A DNA stretch of 64,000 bases from an uncultured Gammaproteobacteria bacterium (GCA_945612235.1 CALZAE010000001.1:32614-96613); one strand, 5' to 3'. Shown: positions 9,562-18,954, numbered from the stretch's first letter. The notes: a model not told the origin generated them from the sequence alone. Made by a program: numbers and translations.

Positions 9562-9674
9562 ATGCACTCCGGTCATGAGTCAAATTTATCTTCGCCAGCC
9601 AAACCAATTAAACAATTTTCAGGTCGGCGCTATAGGTAACGTAAAGCCAGATTATGAAAGGCCATAGCACGGAG

Positions 9675-9692
9675 CATCGTCCGTAAAGACTA
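9675..9692 (-). promoter_or_regulatory. Operator-like site C, upstream of the acyl-CoA synthetase operon
   Basis: On the minus strand it reads TAGTCTTTACGGACGATG, 113 nt before the ATG at 9561. A -10-like TAATCT starts 20 nt after it. Together with site D it forms a divergent promoter region with one element per direction. Confidence 0.7.
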
Positions 9693-9723
9693 AATCGGTA
9701 ATACATTAAGATGGCTGACCAAG

Positions 9724-9741
9724 TGGTCTAAATGGACGATG
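9724..9741 (+). promoter_or_regulatory. Operator-like site D, upstream of the MFS-hsaD operon
   Basis: It reads TGGTCTAAATGGACGATG, 65 nt before the ATG at 9807. The -10-like AATGAT starts 21 nt after it. A near-palindrome GTCGTTTAAGCGAC follows the element directly. Confidence 0.7.
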
Positions 9742-9806
9742 TCGTTTAAGCGACCTGACGGCAATGATTAGTCACGCACAACAATAATGATAAGAGATGT
9801 ACATTT

Positions 9807-11156
9807 ATGGCCCACCCCACAGACAAAGTACCTGGCAACGCGCATTACGCATTAGTATTACTGGCAATAATTTATGTATTGAGTTACATCGACCGCCTAG
9901 TGATTTCGGTATTGATTGAGCCGATTAAGGCTGAATTTTTAGTCTCCGACACCATGATGGGCTTGCTCACGGGTGTTGCTTTTGCAATTTTCTACACGGC
10001 CTTTGGTTTACCTTTAGGTCGTCTTTCTGATCGCGTCGGCCGTAAAGTTGTGATTGCTGTCGCCTGTATCGTCTGGAGCATCTTCACCATGTTCAGCGGT
10101 ATTGCGGCCAGCTTTTTTATGCTGGTTTTACTGCGTATTGGTGTCGCTGTCGGTGAAGCAGGAGCCGGTGCACCCTCGGTGGCGATGATTTCCGAGTTAT
10201 ATCCGCCACGTTTACGCGCACGCGCACTGGCTATCTTTGGTCTAGGCCCAGCGCTCGGCGCGGTTTTGGGCATAGGTTTTGGTGGTGTGTTGGCAGAGAT
10301 GTACGGCTGGCGCGCCACTTTAATTATTGTCGGCGCACCTGGCGTTCTTGTCGGTCTGATTTTTGCATTTACCGTTAAAAGCCCCAAGCAAACCATGTCA
10401 GCCAGCAAAGGCATACCTGAAGAAGGCATGTTGCGTACGGCTTTTTCTCTATTGAAAATCCCCAGCATGTTAATGATTGTACTGGCCGGTGGCGCAGCTG
10501 CAGTGACCGGTTATGCCATTCAAATGTGGACCCCCAGCTTTATGATCCGCTCACACCAAATCACCATCCAAGATGCAGGGATGTTAATGGGTATTGGTGG
10601 CGGCGGTATTTCGTTACTTGGTACGCTCGTGTGCGGTTATGTCACCGATAAAATGTCAGCGCGCGATCCAGGCTGGCAGCTGGGCACAGCTCTGGCTGGC
10701 ACCTTGATCAGTATTCCTTTAGCCATGGCATTTTATCTATGGCCGGCTGGCACCGCGTTTTCAATTGGCAGCCTTGCGGTCCCCACAGGTTTCTTATTCT
10801 ATATGGGCTTTGCCTTCTTTGGTGTGTGGTGGACGATCCCATCATTTAGCGCACTATCGCGCATATTACCCAGCAACAAACTGGCACAAGGTACCGCGCT
10901 ATTCTTTATGAGCGTAACCCTCTTGGGTGCCGGTCTTGGCCCTGTTGTTGCGGGCTTCATCAGCGACACCCTACACAATATTATTGGTGGCGTTGAAGCC
11001 TTGCGCTACGCCTTAGTAGCGACTACAAGCTTGCTCCTTATACCTTGCTTGTTCTTTTTGAGCGCTATTCCAAAATACCGTAAACAACTGCTGGACAATA
11101 CTCCTGCATCAACCACTACCACTATCGCGCCGGGTGTTAAACCAGCCGTTTCTTAA
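9807..11156 (+). CDS. MFS transporter, probable steroid or metabolite carrier 1
   Basis: The protein has 449 residues and about 12 transmembrane helices. The MFS motif A-like GLPLGRLSDRVGRK lies after TM2, and it has the SYIDRLVISVLIEPIK N-terminus shared with the carriers at 33576 and 35052. It is the first gene of an operon with hsaD (12 nt downstream) and the FadH/BaiCD-like reductase, behind site D. Paralogy with the two other carriers suggests related substrates, such as steroids, degradation intermediates or exported acids. Direction of transport is not visible. Confidence 0.85.
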   Translation: MAHPTDKVPGNAHYALVLLAIIYVLSYIDRLVISVLIEPIKAEFLVSDTMMGLLTGVAFAIFYTAFGLPLGRLSDRVGRKVVIAVACIVWSIFTMFSGIAASFFMLVLLRIGVAVGEAGAGAPSVAMISELYPPRLRARALAIFGLGPALGAVLGIGFGGVLAEMYGWRATLIIVGAPGVLVGLIFAFTVKSPKQTMSASKGIPEEGMLRTAFSLLKIPSMLMIVLAGGAAAVTGYAIQMWTPSFMIRSHQITIQDAGMLMGIGGGGISLLGTLVCGYVTDKMSARDPGWQLGTALAGTLISIPLAMAFYLWPAGTAFSIGSLAVPTGFLFYMGFAFFGVWWTIPSFSALSRILPSNKLAQGTALFFMSVTLLGAGLGPVVAGFISDTLHNIIGGVEALRYALVATTSLLLIPCLFFLSAIPKYRKQLLDNTPASTTTTIAPGVKPAVS

Positions 11157-11168
11157 AAGGATATATTC

Positions 11169-12005
11169 ATGACTCAAGTTAAAGATCTGCCACTACCTGT
11201 CGGTAAATACGCCAAACTGGACAATGGTTTGACGCTGCACTACTTAGATATTGGCGACGGCCCTGTTGTGGTCTGGCTGCACGGTTCAGGCCCAGGCGCC
11301 AGTGGTTTCAGTAACTTTAAAGGCAACTACCCCGCTTTTGATAATGCTGGCTTTCGTAATATTGTTCTCGATTTACCCGGTTTTGGTCGTTCTGATAAAC
11401 CCGACAATGTGAACTACGATTTAGCGTTTTTTGTAGAAAACCTCAAGTTACTGCTCGATAACATCGGCATTACCAGCTGCACATTATTGGGTAACTCACT
11501 GGGTGGTGCGATTGCTTTGGGCTACACACTGGACAACCCAGAGCGTGTGGACAACTTAATATTGATGGCACCAGGCGGTGTTGAAGAGCGTGAAACCTAC
11601 TTCGAAATGGAAGGTATTAAACGCATGGTCGAAGTCTATGCCCAAGGCCCAATGGGCGTTGAGCAAATGCGCCAAGTGATGACCTTACAGCTCTATGACA
11701 GCAGCCAACTGCAAGACAGCATTTTAGAAGAGCGCGCAGCCGTAGCGGTCACTCAGCCTGCGAACTTATTTACCACCATGATGGTGCCGAATATGACCGA
11801 GCGCTTACACGAAATTAAGTGCCCGATTCTTGGCTTCTGGGGAACAGACGATCGTTTCAACCCTGCCAGCGGTACGTTTAAAGTGTTGGAAAATGCACCC
11901 CATGCGCGCTTTACCTTATTGAACCGTTGCGGTCACTGGGTACAAGTTGAGCACAAAGAACTCTTTAATCGCCAGTGCCTGAACTTTTTGCGCGAAACTG
12001 AGTGA
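11169..12005 (+). CDS. hsaD: meta-cleavage product hydrolase (HsaD/TesD/MhpC type)
   Basis: The protein has 278 residues and an alpha/beta hydrolase fold. Visible are the oxyanion stretch HGSGPGASG (38-46), the nucleophile elbow GNSLGG with S110, the acid in GTDDRF (D227/D228) and the general base H256 in CGHWVQVEH. These are the hallmarks of carbon-carbon bond hydrolases for extradiol products. In steroid degradation HsaD splits 4,9-DSHA into a hydroxyhexadienoate and the HIP-type two-ring acid. The matching dioxygenase (hsaC) and the hydratase/aldolase genes are in the same window. Close relatives for biphenyl and phenylpropionate cleavage exist, so the steroid label depends on context. Confidence 0.9.
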   Translation: MTQVKDLPLPVGKYAKLDNGLTLHYLDIGDGPVVVWLHGSGPGASGFSNFKGNYPAFDNAGFRNIVLDLPGFGRSDKPDNVNYDLAFFVENLKLLLDNIGITSCTLLGNSLGGAIALGYTLDNPERVDNLILMAPGGVEERETYFEMEGIKRMVEVYAQGPMGVEQMRQVMTLQLYDSSQLQDSILEERAAVAVTQPANLFTTMMVPNMTERLHEIKCPILGFWGTDDRFNPASGTFKVLENAPHARFTLLNRCGHWVQVEHKELFNRQCLNFLRETE

Positions 12006-12048
12006 TCGACTTTTTAAAACTCAATTGTAAATATCAGGAAAAATAATA

Positions 12049-14175
12049 ATGACCCAATACAAACATCTGCTGAGCCCAGGAAAACTGGGCCCGATTGACC
12101 TGCGTAACCGTATCGTACTCTCCCCGATGGGTGATAACTTCTCCGACCCTGATGGCTATTGCACCGAACAGATGCAGGCCTACTATGAGGCTCGCGCAGC
12201 AGGTGGCGCTGGCCTGATTATTATGGGTTCGGTGTCGATCGCCTTCCCACATGGCACCGCTGAGCCTTTTCAGTGTGCCATCTCGGATGATAAATACATC
12301 CCAGGTTTAGCCAAGCTTGCAGAAAATGTACACAAGCATGGCGCGAAAGTGGCTATGCAAATCCAGCACGCGGGTAAAGTATCCGCGCGCGACTTAGCTG
12401 AAGGCCGCGACCTATGGGTGCCATCGATGCCACGTGCAGTGAAAAACGACATTATGTCGTCACTGACAAAAGAGGAAATGGGCAAGTTTATTAGCTCGCA
12501 GCGCCGTGATAACAACCCCACCATTCGCGTGATGGATAAAGCCGATATCGCGCAAATGGTTGAATGGTTTGCCGCTGCCGCTGAGCGTGCAGAACGCGCA
12601 GGCTTTGATGGTGTTGAGATCCATGCTGCGCACAACTACATTATTGCCGGTTTCTTATCGCCCTATCACAACCAGCGTGATGATGAATACGGCGGATCCT
12701 TTGAAAACCGCGTACGCTTTTTCCGTGAAGTGCTGCAAGCGGTACGCGCGCGCGTTAAGCCTGACTTTGGCGTGTGGGTGCGTATTGATGCGTACGAAAT
12801 GCACACTGAAGGCGGGATTAACTTAGAAGAAGCAAAAAAAGTCGCACAAATTGCTGAAGAAGAAGGCATGGATGCTATTGCCGTCTCAGCCTACGCCACT
12901 CTCACTACGGGCTCAGCCTTTACCGATGCGCCTTTAGTGCAAAAACCCGCGGGTTATTTAGACTGGGCTGCGCAGGTTAAGTCTGTGGTCAATACCTCAG
13001 TGATTGCTCTGGGACGTATCGAGCCTGATGTAGGTAATAAAGCCATTGCTGATGGCAAGTGTGATTTTATTGCCATGGGCCGTAAGTTACTGGCGGACCC
13101 TGAGCTGCCCAACAAGTTGATTGCTGGCACGTCTGAGCTGATTCGCCCATGCCTCTATTGCTATGTATGTGTGAGCCAAATCTTTATTAATGAACGCATT
13201 AAATGCGCTGCCAACCCGTTCACTGGGCAAGAGTTTCAAAAAGTTATTCTACCTGCCGCACAAAATAAGCATGTCGTGATTATCGGTGGTGGCCCAGCGG
13301 GTATGGAAGCCGCGCGCATCGCAACTTTACGCGGTCATAAAGTCACCTTACTCGAGCGCAGTAATCGACTGGGCGGCACACTGTTCTTTGCCGCACTGGC
13401 CTACCCTGAAAACGGTGTCTTGCTGGACAACCTAACCGCTCAAGTGAAAGCACTCAATATTGATATTCGCTATAACACTGAAGCCACACCGGAGTTATTG
13501 AGCAGCTTAAATGCCGATCAAATCTTTGTGGCAACCGGTGCCAAGCGTGATGCACCCAATATTGCCGGTGCTGAGATGAAGCATGTCTGGAGTGGTGATG
13601 AACTGCGTCGTTTAATGACTGGTGATCGTGCCGATGAGATTGCGAAAAACAAACTCTCACTCACACAACGCACCATGATGAAAGCCGGTAGCCTCAGTGG
13701 AGCTACCAACAGCCGTGACGCGCTGCAAGGTCTCTCCAAGCTGTGGATGCCGCTGGGTAAAAAAGTCGTCATTATTGGTGGCGGCTTAGTAGGCCTAGAG
13801 CTGGCTGAGTTCTTGATTGAGCGCGGTCGTAATGTCACTGTACTCGAGCCTGGCCCATCCTTAGGTGCGGAGCTGTCCATTGTGCGCCGCTGGCGTGTGC
13901 TGGATAACCTGCGCGACCATCATGTCCCGATGCTGACCCACTGCGTGATCAATTCGATTGATAAAGACCACGTGCACTACCAAGATAAAGACGGTGTGGC
14001 ACATAGCATTGCAGCCAACTCTGTTGTGCTTGCGGTCGGCGCCAGTCCAGACCACAGCCTAGCTGACAATCTGAACGCTCTCGGTTTTAGCACGCAGACC
14101 ATTGGTGACTGCGATAACCTAGGTTACATCGAAGGCGCTTTAAGCAGCGGCACCAAAGCGGCACTCGCTCTTTAA
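12049..14175 (+). CDS. NADH:flavin oxidoreductase, FadH/BaiCD-like (OYE domain + FAD/NAD domain)
   Basis: The protein has 708 residues. The N-terminal part (about 1-360) is an old-yellow-enzyme TIM barrel with the motif GFDGVEIHAAHNYI. It is followed by a cysteine cluster CLYCYVC...IKC (C-x2-C-x2-C-x11-C) likely to hold an iron-sulfur centre. The C-terminal part has two dinucleotide-binding loops, VVIIGGGPAGMEA and VVIIGGGLVGLEL. Relatives include 2,4-dienoyl-CoA reductase and the bile-acid enzymes BaiCD and BaiH, which act on 3-oxo-delta4 steroids. Either a steroid ring double-bond reductase or dehydrogenase, or a dienoyl-CoA reductase for ring or side-chain fragments, is possible. It is the last gene of the site D operon and ends at a strong bidirectional terminator. 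Confidence 0.85.
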   Translation: MTQYKHLLSPGKLGPIDLRNRIVLSPMGDNFSDPDGYCTEQMQAYYEARAAGGAGLIIMGSVSIAFPHGTAEPFQCAISDDKYIPGLAKLAENVHKHGAKVAMQIQHAGKVSARDLAEGRDLWVPSMPRAVKNDIMSSLTKEEMGKFISSQRRDNNPTIRVMDKADIAQMVEWFAAAAERAERAGFDGVEIHAAHNYIIAGFLSPYHNQRDDEYGGSFENRVRFFREVLQAVRARVKPDFGVWVRIDAYEMHTEGGINLEEAKKVAQIAEEEGMDAIAVSAYATLTTGSAFTDAPLVQKPAGYLDWAAQVKSVVNTSVIALGRIEPDVGNKAIADGKCDFIAMGRKLLADPELPNKLIAGTSELIRPCLYCYVCVSQIFINERIKCAANPFTGQEFQKVILPAAQNKHVVIIGGGPAGMEAARIATLRGHKVTLLERSNRLGGTLFFAALAYPENGVLLDNLTAQVKALNIDIRYNTEATPELLSSLNADQIFVATGAKRDAPNIAGAEMKHVWSGDELRRLMTGDRADEIAKNKLSLTQRTMMKAGSLSGATNSRDALQGLSKLWMPLGKKVVIIGGGLVGLELAEFLIERGRNVTVLEPGPSLGAELSIVRRWRVLDNLRDHHVPMLTHCVINSIDKDHVHYQDKDGVAHSIAANSVVLAVGASPDHSLADNLNALGFSTQTIGDCDNLGYIEGALSSGTKAALAL

Positions 14176-14193
14176 TCCTGATTATTGAGCAAC

Positions 14194-14228
14194 AAAAAAG
14201 GCGGCTTATATATAAGCCGCCTTTTTTT
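14194..14228. terminator. Bidirectional terminator between convergent operons
   Basis: Perfect 11-bp stem GGCGGCTTATA / TATAAGCCGCC (14200-14221) flanked by an A run and a T run, so it can serve both converging operons. A second hairpin (CCTGCACC, 14265-14272 / GGTGCAGG, 14278-14285) and a 14-bp palindrome CATCCGTACGGATG (14242-14255) follow. Confidence 0.9.
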
Positions 14229-14294
14229 ATCTCTGATATCTCATCCGTACGGATGTTGAAGCCACCTGCACCACTCGGGTGCAGGCTTATCGCT

Positions 14295-15971
14295 TTACTC
14301 TAAACCTGCATACTCTTTACGCACTGCAGCTTTTAAAAGCTTACCCGTTGCGCTGCGCGGTAGAGGCTGCTGAGCAAACCAAATCTGCTCAGGCAACTTA
14401 TACGCAGCCAAACGCTCAGCCATAAAGGCGGTTAAGTCTTCAGCAGACAGCTCAGTACGGGTGCGTACTACCATGCCCACAGTCTCACCAAAGTTGGCGT
14501 CAGGCAGCATAAATACAGCGGCTTCTTCCACTTCTGGATGCTCACTGGCGCAGTGCTCCACTTCCACAGCAGAGATATTTTCGCCACCGCGAATAATAAT
14601 ATCCTTAATGCGATCCGTGATGTAGAGCATGCCATTGTCATCTAAATAGCCCACGTCACCGGTGAAGAACCAACCATCCTTCATCACTTCTTGTGTGGCT
14701 TCAGGCTTATTCCAATAGCCACTCATTAAAGCGGATGTGCGCAGCCAAATCGGCCCACTGGTGCCTGTTGGCGCAGATGCATCCGGGCTTTCACCAATAA
14801 TGACGTCCACCAAAGGCAGTGGCCAACCCACCGACTCAGGGAAGGTCATAAACTGATTACCACCGTGCGCGGCACAAATGCCATTACTCTCAGTCATGCC
14901 GTAACCATTGCCCGATAAAGCCATAGGCTTACTCTCAAGCAACTTATCCAGCAAGGCCCGCGAAGCAGCGCTGCCGCCCAGTCCGAGCGCAAATAAAGTG
15001 TCGGTATCTGAACTGGCAAACCGCTCACTGTGAATCAATTGCTGCATCATGGTGGGCACACCCGCAAACTGGGTGATTTTCTCATCACGAATCGTATTGA
15101 TCGCGTCATCTACGTCCCACTTATAGATAATCACCAAACGGCGACCACTGCGCAAAGCACTCATAAACTGCGAGAGCAAGCCGCTCACGTGGAACATTGG
15201 GTACGCCAATAACATCGTTGGCTGCAGACCTGAATCCAATAACGGCTGAACCCGCTCGGGCGAGGTCATATAGGCCAGTGCACCTTGGAAATCCAAAGCA
15301 TACAGCGCCTGACACACTGCCTTATGGCTCGACACAACACCTTTGGCCTGACCTGTAGTCCCTGAGGTATACAAAATCAATGCTGGATCCTGCGGATCAG
15401 GCTGCGCCAACACAGCTTCTTCAGGTGCATGATTCAGCATGCTCACCCAGCTGCGATCACCGGGTCTTAAGGGTGTTTCATCGGCGACAATAATAGTAAT
15501 GTCATCGCTCAATTCTTTAAGCAATTCATAGCGCTGTGGATCACAAAACACTACACGTGCGCCACAGTCTTCAATGGCGTACAGCAACTCTTCTGCAGTA
15601 CTCCAGCTGTTGATCGGTACTGGAATCGCACCCACCTGCACTGCTGCCATAAAAGAGATCATCCAAGCCGGACGGTTGCGCATGGCAATCGCAATACGGT
15701 CACCTTTAACGACCGCTAACTCTTGTTGCAATGCCGCGGTAATTTTATCCGCTTTAGTAAAAAACTCGTTATAGGTGTAGCTCTGCCCCTGCCATCTGAC
15801 AAAAGGCTTATCGCCGTGCTCACGTCCAACCTGCAGAGCCTCGACAACATCATGCGGTGCATTGGCAAACTCAGGAATACCCTGCTCGCCTTTAATCACT
15901 GCAAAAGGTGAGGCTTGGTGAATTAACTGACCCCAAGCCGTGCGCCAACCTTGTATTTGCTCATTGATCAT
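14295..15971 (-). CDS. Class I acyl-CoA ligase (FadD-like)
   Basis: The protein has 558 residues from the ATG at 15971 with AAGGGA upstream; further ATGs at 15977 and 16052 are in frame but less well placed. The AMP-binding loop LILYTSGTTGQAKG, GYGMTESNG, the hinge ITDRIKDIIIRGGENIS and the C-terminal lysine in PRSATGKLLK identify an ANL acyl- or aryl-CoA synthetase. It lies 10 nt downstream of the second acyl-CoA dehydrogenase gene in the same operon. I infer CoA activation of a steroid side-chain acid or of a ring-derived acid such as HIP (FadD3-like role). Confidence 0.85.
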   Translation of the reverse strand: MINEQIQGWRTAWGQLIHQASPFAVIKGEQGIPEFANAPHDVVEALQVGREHGDKPFVRWQGQSYTYNEFFTKADKITAALQQELAVVKGDRIAIAMRNRPAWMISFMAAVQVGAIPVPINSWSTAEELLYAIEDCGARVVFCDPQRYELLKELSDDITIIVADETPLRPGDRSWVSMLNHAPEEAVLAQPDPQDPALILYTSGTTGQAKGVVSSHKAVCQALYALDFQGALAYMTSPERVQPLLDSGLQPTMLLAYPMFHVSGLLSQFMSALRSGRRLVIIYKWDVDDAINTIRDEKITQFAGVPTMMQQLIHSERFASSDTDTLFALGLGGSAASRALLDKLLESKPMALSGNGYGMTESNGICAAHGGNQFMTFPESVGWPLPLVDVIIGESPDASAPTGTSGPIWLRTSALMSGYWNKPEATQEVMKDGWFFTGDVGYLDDNGMLYITDRIKDIIIRGGENISAVEVEHCASEHPEVEEAAVFMLPDANFGETVGMVVRTRTELSAEDLTAFMAERLAAYKLPEQIWFAQQPLPRSATGKLLKAAVRKEYAGLE

Positions 15972-15981
15972 AACCATTCCC

Positions 15982-17130
15982 TTAATGTGTCTCAGCAAAT
16001 AACTGCTGCGCCATTCGACCATATCGCTCACAGTGAAAATCACTGTCGCCAAATAGAACTTGCGCCACCCGTGAACGTTTGAGATAAAGACCTAAATCGT
16101 ATTCGTCCGTCACGCCGATTCCACCATGCATCTGTACAGCTTCACGGCTGATCTTATGTGCCGCTTCACCGGCTTTCCACTTGGCTAAGCTGACCATCTG
16201 CTGGCGGTTTTCCACACTGCAGTTTGCATCATTTAAGGCTTCAAAACCGGCCATCACAGCGCTGCGCGCCAACTCAAGATCCACCATCATCCAGGCTGCA
16301 CGGTGTTGCAGTGCTTGGAAACTACCAATCGCCGCACCAAACTGGGTACGGGTTTTCAAGTATTCAATGGTCATTTCAAACATCACAGCGGTCGCACCGA
16401 GCAACTCAGCCGCTACACACACCGCACCACAATCCAATGCACGCTCAAGCTGAGCTTGTGCATCGCCCGTGCCAATACGTGCAGCAGCAGGCAATTGCAC
16501 CGCATGCAGTGACACGCGTGCGTGATTTCTGGAATCGAGCAAACTCATGGATTCAATTTCTAAGCCGTGTGTATCCTTAGGCACTAAAAACAATGCGGTC
16601 TCACCGCAGGACATGCGCCCCGCCACCAGCAAGGCATCTGCACCCTGCGCGTCCGGCACCCACAAATCTTCCCCGCCTAATACAAAGCCATCGCCTTGCT
16701 CGCTCACTTCAACATCCAAGTGCTCGGGGTGAAAGCGGTCTTTACCTTGAGTGGCCAAAGCAAAACGCTGCTGGCCTTCAATTAAAGCTGGCAAGAGTTC
16801 AGCGCGCTGCGCTTCAGTGGCAACATCATTAATTAAAGAGGCGCAGAGTACGACCGATGACAATAAAGGTGCGGGCGTCAAGTTACGGCCAAGATGCTCA
16901 AATACCGGTGCAAAACCTTGGAAACCAAACTCCAAGCCACCGTAAGCCTCTGGCAAAGCAATACCACCCCAGCCAAACTCCAGCATTTGCTGCCAAACTG
17001 CGGTGTCAAAACCTTGTGGAAGTTGTTGATCTCGTATGCGTCGTTGCTCACTGACGGGCGAGCGCGCGGCTAAAAATTCGCGTGCGCTGTCGTCCAGTTG
17101 TTGTTGTTCTTCGTTATAGACAAGACTCAC
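15982..17130 (-). CDS. Acyl-CoA dehydrogenase, subunit of a probable heteromeric pair (b)
   Basis: The protein has 382 residues with the acyl-CoA dehydrogenase fold: N-terminal helices, central beta domain, and the C-terminal FAD region with RTQFGAAIGSFQALQH and QMHGGIGVTDEYDLGLYLKR. Its gene is 9 nt after that of a second, different dehydrogenase. In actinobacterial and proteobacterial steroid degradation such adjacent pairs form alpha2beta2 enzymes that desaturate cholesterol or bile-acid side chains or HIP-CoA. I infer the same here. Confidence 0.85.
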   Translation of the reverse strand: MSLVYNEEQQQLDDSAREFLAARSPVSEQRRIRDQQLPQGFDTAVWQQMLEFGWGGIALPEAYGGLEFGFQGFAPVFEHLGRNLTPAPLLSSVVLCASLINDVATEAQRAELLPALIEGQQRFALATQGKDRFHPEHLDVEVSEQGDGFVLGGEDLWVPDAQGADALLVAGRMSCGETALFLVPKDTHGLEIESMSLLDSRNHARVSLHAVQLPAAARIGTGDAQAQLERALDCGAVCVAAELLGATAVMFEMTIEYLKTRTQFGAAIGSFQALQHRAAWMMVDLELARSAVMAGFEALNDANCSVENRQQMVSLAKWKAGEAAHKISREAVQMHGGIGVTDEYDLGLYLKRSRVAQVLFGDSDFHCERYGRMAQQLFAETH

Positions 17131-17139
17131 ATTAACCTC

Positions 17140-18330
17140 CTATTTTCCTTCCGGAAGTCCAAGTACGCGCTTGGAAATCACGTTCAGCTGAACCTCAGAA
17201 GTTCCACCTGCAATGGCTTGGGAGAATGCATTGAGCCAAGTATTGGTCAGTGCTAACTGTTCATCACTAAAGGCTGAACCTTCCCAGCCCAGAGCACGAC
17301 GCCCCATTACATCCAGTAAAACTTCAAACTTGTTCTTTTCTTGCTCACTATGCACCAGCTTCTGAATGGATGCCATCGAGGTAATATCTTGACGGGCACG
17401 GGCCGCTTCATTTAAACGGCGCTGCGTGAGTTCAAAAGCATGCTCATCCATACGCAGCGCCATGGCGCGTTGGAACAGCGCGATATCACTGTGCTCTTGT
17501 GGTTCAGGCAGGTAATCAAACAGAGTTTCTAACAAACTGAAATGGGTCGGCAGACTGATTTCACTGAACTTAGACATGGCGCGACGCTCATGCCCGAGTA
17601 AGGCCTTGGCCAGCGCCCAACCTTCATTCATCTCACCAATGAGCTGCGACATAGGCACACGCACATCATCAAAAAAGACTTGGCAAAAGCTGGATTTACC
17701 GCTGATCAAGTCAATGGGTGTCGGCGTGACACCTGGGGATTTCATATCCAACACAATCAGGCTGATGCCTGCGTGCTTAGGCTCTTTGGGGCCGGTGCGT
17801 ACTAAAGCGTACATCCAGTCGGACTGATCACCGTAAGAGGTCCAGATTTTTGTACCGTTGACTACCAGATGATCGCCATCAACCCGTGCGGCTGTTTGTA
17901 AACTGGCTAAGTCAGAACCTGCGTTAGGCTCGGAGAAGCCTTGGCACCAACGGATTTCACCACGCGCCATGGGTGGTAATAATTCACGTTTTTGGTCTTC
18001 AGTACCAAACTCCAGCAAGACTGGGCCCAGCATCCAAATACCCAAGTTGATCTGCGGTGGACGGCAACGCAGCTTACGCATTTCGGTTTCTAGCACTGTG
18101 GTTTGCTCAGCACTCAGACCACCACCACCGTACTCGACCGGCCAGCTTGGGCAAAACCAGCCTTTATCACGCATGCGTTCAAACCACAGACGTTGATCAT
18201 CGTTTTTAAAATCTATTGTGCGTCCGCCCCAGACCATTTCATCGGCCGGCATCAGCCCGCGCATAGATTTTGGGCAATTCTCTTCCAGCCACTCACGTAC
18301 ATTGTGGCGGAACTCTTCTATGTCGTTCAT
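17140..18330 (-). CDS. Acyl-CoA dehydrogenase, subunit of a probable heteromeric pair (a)
   Basis: The protein has 396 residues. Visible are the acyl-CoA dehydrogenase motif CQGFSEPNAGSDLASLQT, the flavin-contact stretch WTSYGDQSDW and the C-terminal AIAGGTSEVQLNVISKRVLG. It resembles the FadE-type steroid side-chain dehydrogenases that need a partner subunit; the partner is the next gene. A 197-nt gap separates it from the small exported-protein gene upstream. I see no copy of the shared operator in that gap, so it is probably transcribed from site E together with that gene. Confidence 0.85.
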   Translation of the reverse strand: MNDIEEFRHNVREWLEENCPKSMRGLMPADEMVWGGRTIDFKNDDQRLWFERMRDKGWFCPSWPVEYGGGGLSAEQTTVLETEMRKLRCRPPQINLGIWMLGPVLLEFGTEDQKRELLPPMARGEIRWCQGFSEPNAGSDLASLQTAARVDGDHLVVNGTKIWTSYGDQSDWMYALVRTGPKEPKHAGISLIVLDMKSPGVTPTPIDLISGKSSFCQVFFDDVRVPMSQLIGEMNEGWALAKALLGHERRAMSKFSEISLPTHFSLLETLFDYLPEPQEHSDIALFQRAMALRMDEHAFELTQRRLNEAARARQDITSMASIQKLVHSEQEKNKFEVLLDVMGRRALGWEGSAFSDEQLALTNTWLNAFSQAIAGGTSEVQLNVISKRVLGLPEGK

Positions 18331-18527
18331 AGGTTTTCCCGCTTGTTACACAAGGCTAATGAACTTTACGTTCGGTTTATTATTGTTGTCTTAATAGCTA
18401 TAGCAGCGTGACGAGCACACACAATTGCTCGATAAACCTATTGTGTTTATCTACAAGCAGCAGGCTGACAACGTTCACAAACTGAGCCTGATCAAGTATA
18501 GATTCAGGCCCAGCTTGCTATGAAGGC

Positions 18528-18710
18528 TTACCAGTTCTGTAAGGGGGAGTAAGCAGCTGAGAAGTTCTGTGGCATTACACACTGATTCGGACTGGCCTCA
18601 CAGATTTGTGCAATGGATGAAGTACCGGTTGGCGTGAGCACAACGGTGGCACTTAGCGCCATAAAGAACCCAGCGACTATAAACCCAACGGTTAATTTTT
18701 TTATTTTCAT
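18528..18710 (-). CDS. Small exported protein of unknown function (60 aa)
   Basis: Start ATG at 18710 is preceded by a near-perfect ribosome site GGAGGAA 5 nt upstream. The product has 60 residues with a clear signal peptide (KIKK, then a hydrophobic stretch through residue 25). The short mature part holds two cysteines in CEASPNQC and ends in QNW. I do not recognise a family. It is the first gene after operator-like site E, ahead of the acyl-CoA dehydrogenase pair, so it is probably expressed with the steroid genes. It could be a periplasmic peptide, a small accessory factor or a leader. It is too short for reliable homology judgement by eye. Confidence 0.6.
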   Translation of the reverse strand: MKIKKLTVGFIVAGFFMALSATVVLTPTGTSSIAQICEASPNQCVMPQNFSAAYSPLQNW

Positions 18711-18812
18711 TATTTCCTCCGCTACATCCGCTTTTATAAGCTTATGCGAGGTATCAGTTGCAATCACAACTTGCCACCTCAACTCCAAGATACTCCCGCC
18801 GATGGACCAATG

Positions 18813-18830
18813 CGTCATCTAAATGGACTA
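18813..18830 (-). promoter_or_regulatory. Operator-like site E, upstream of the small exported gene and dehydrogenase operon
   Basis: On the minus strand it reads TAGTCCATTTAGATGACG, 102 nt before the ATG at 18710. The right half deviates from GACGATG. A -10-like TATCTT starts 20 nt after it. Confidence 0.6.
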
Positions 18831-18918
18831 GTTTGAAAAATACCTCAGCAGCTCAGCATTAACGCCTTTAAAACCATACACCCAGCCCTATATTTCACAA
18901 TTATCCATTGAGCCACAT

Positions 18919-18932
18919 GCGACTTAAGTCGC
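18919..18932. repeat. 14-bp perfect palindrome
   Basis: GCGACTTAAGTCGC lies between site E and the terminator of the next operon. Its role is unknown; it may be a protein-binding site. Confidence 0.45.
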
Positions 18933-18954
18933 AATAAATCTTGAATTTAAGGCA

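Noticed and set aside
9992..10468. Antisense ORF of 158 codons in MFS carrier 1
   Set aside because: Mirror of membrane-protein codons; a similar antisense frame occurs in carrier 3 at 35447-35950, as expected from paralogous coding sequence.
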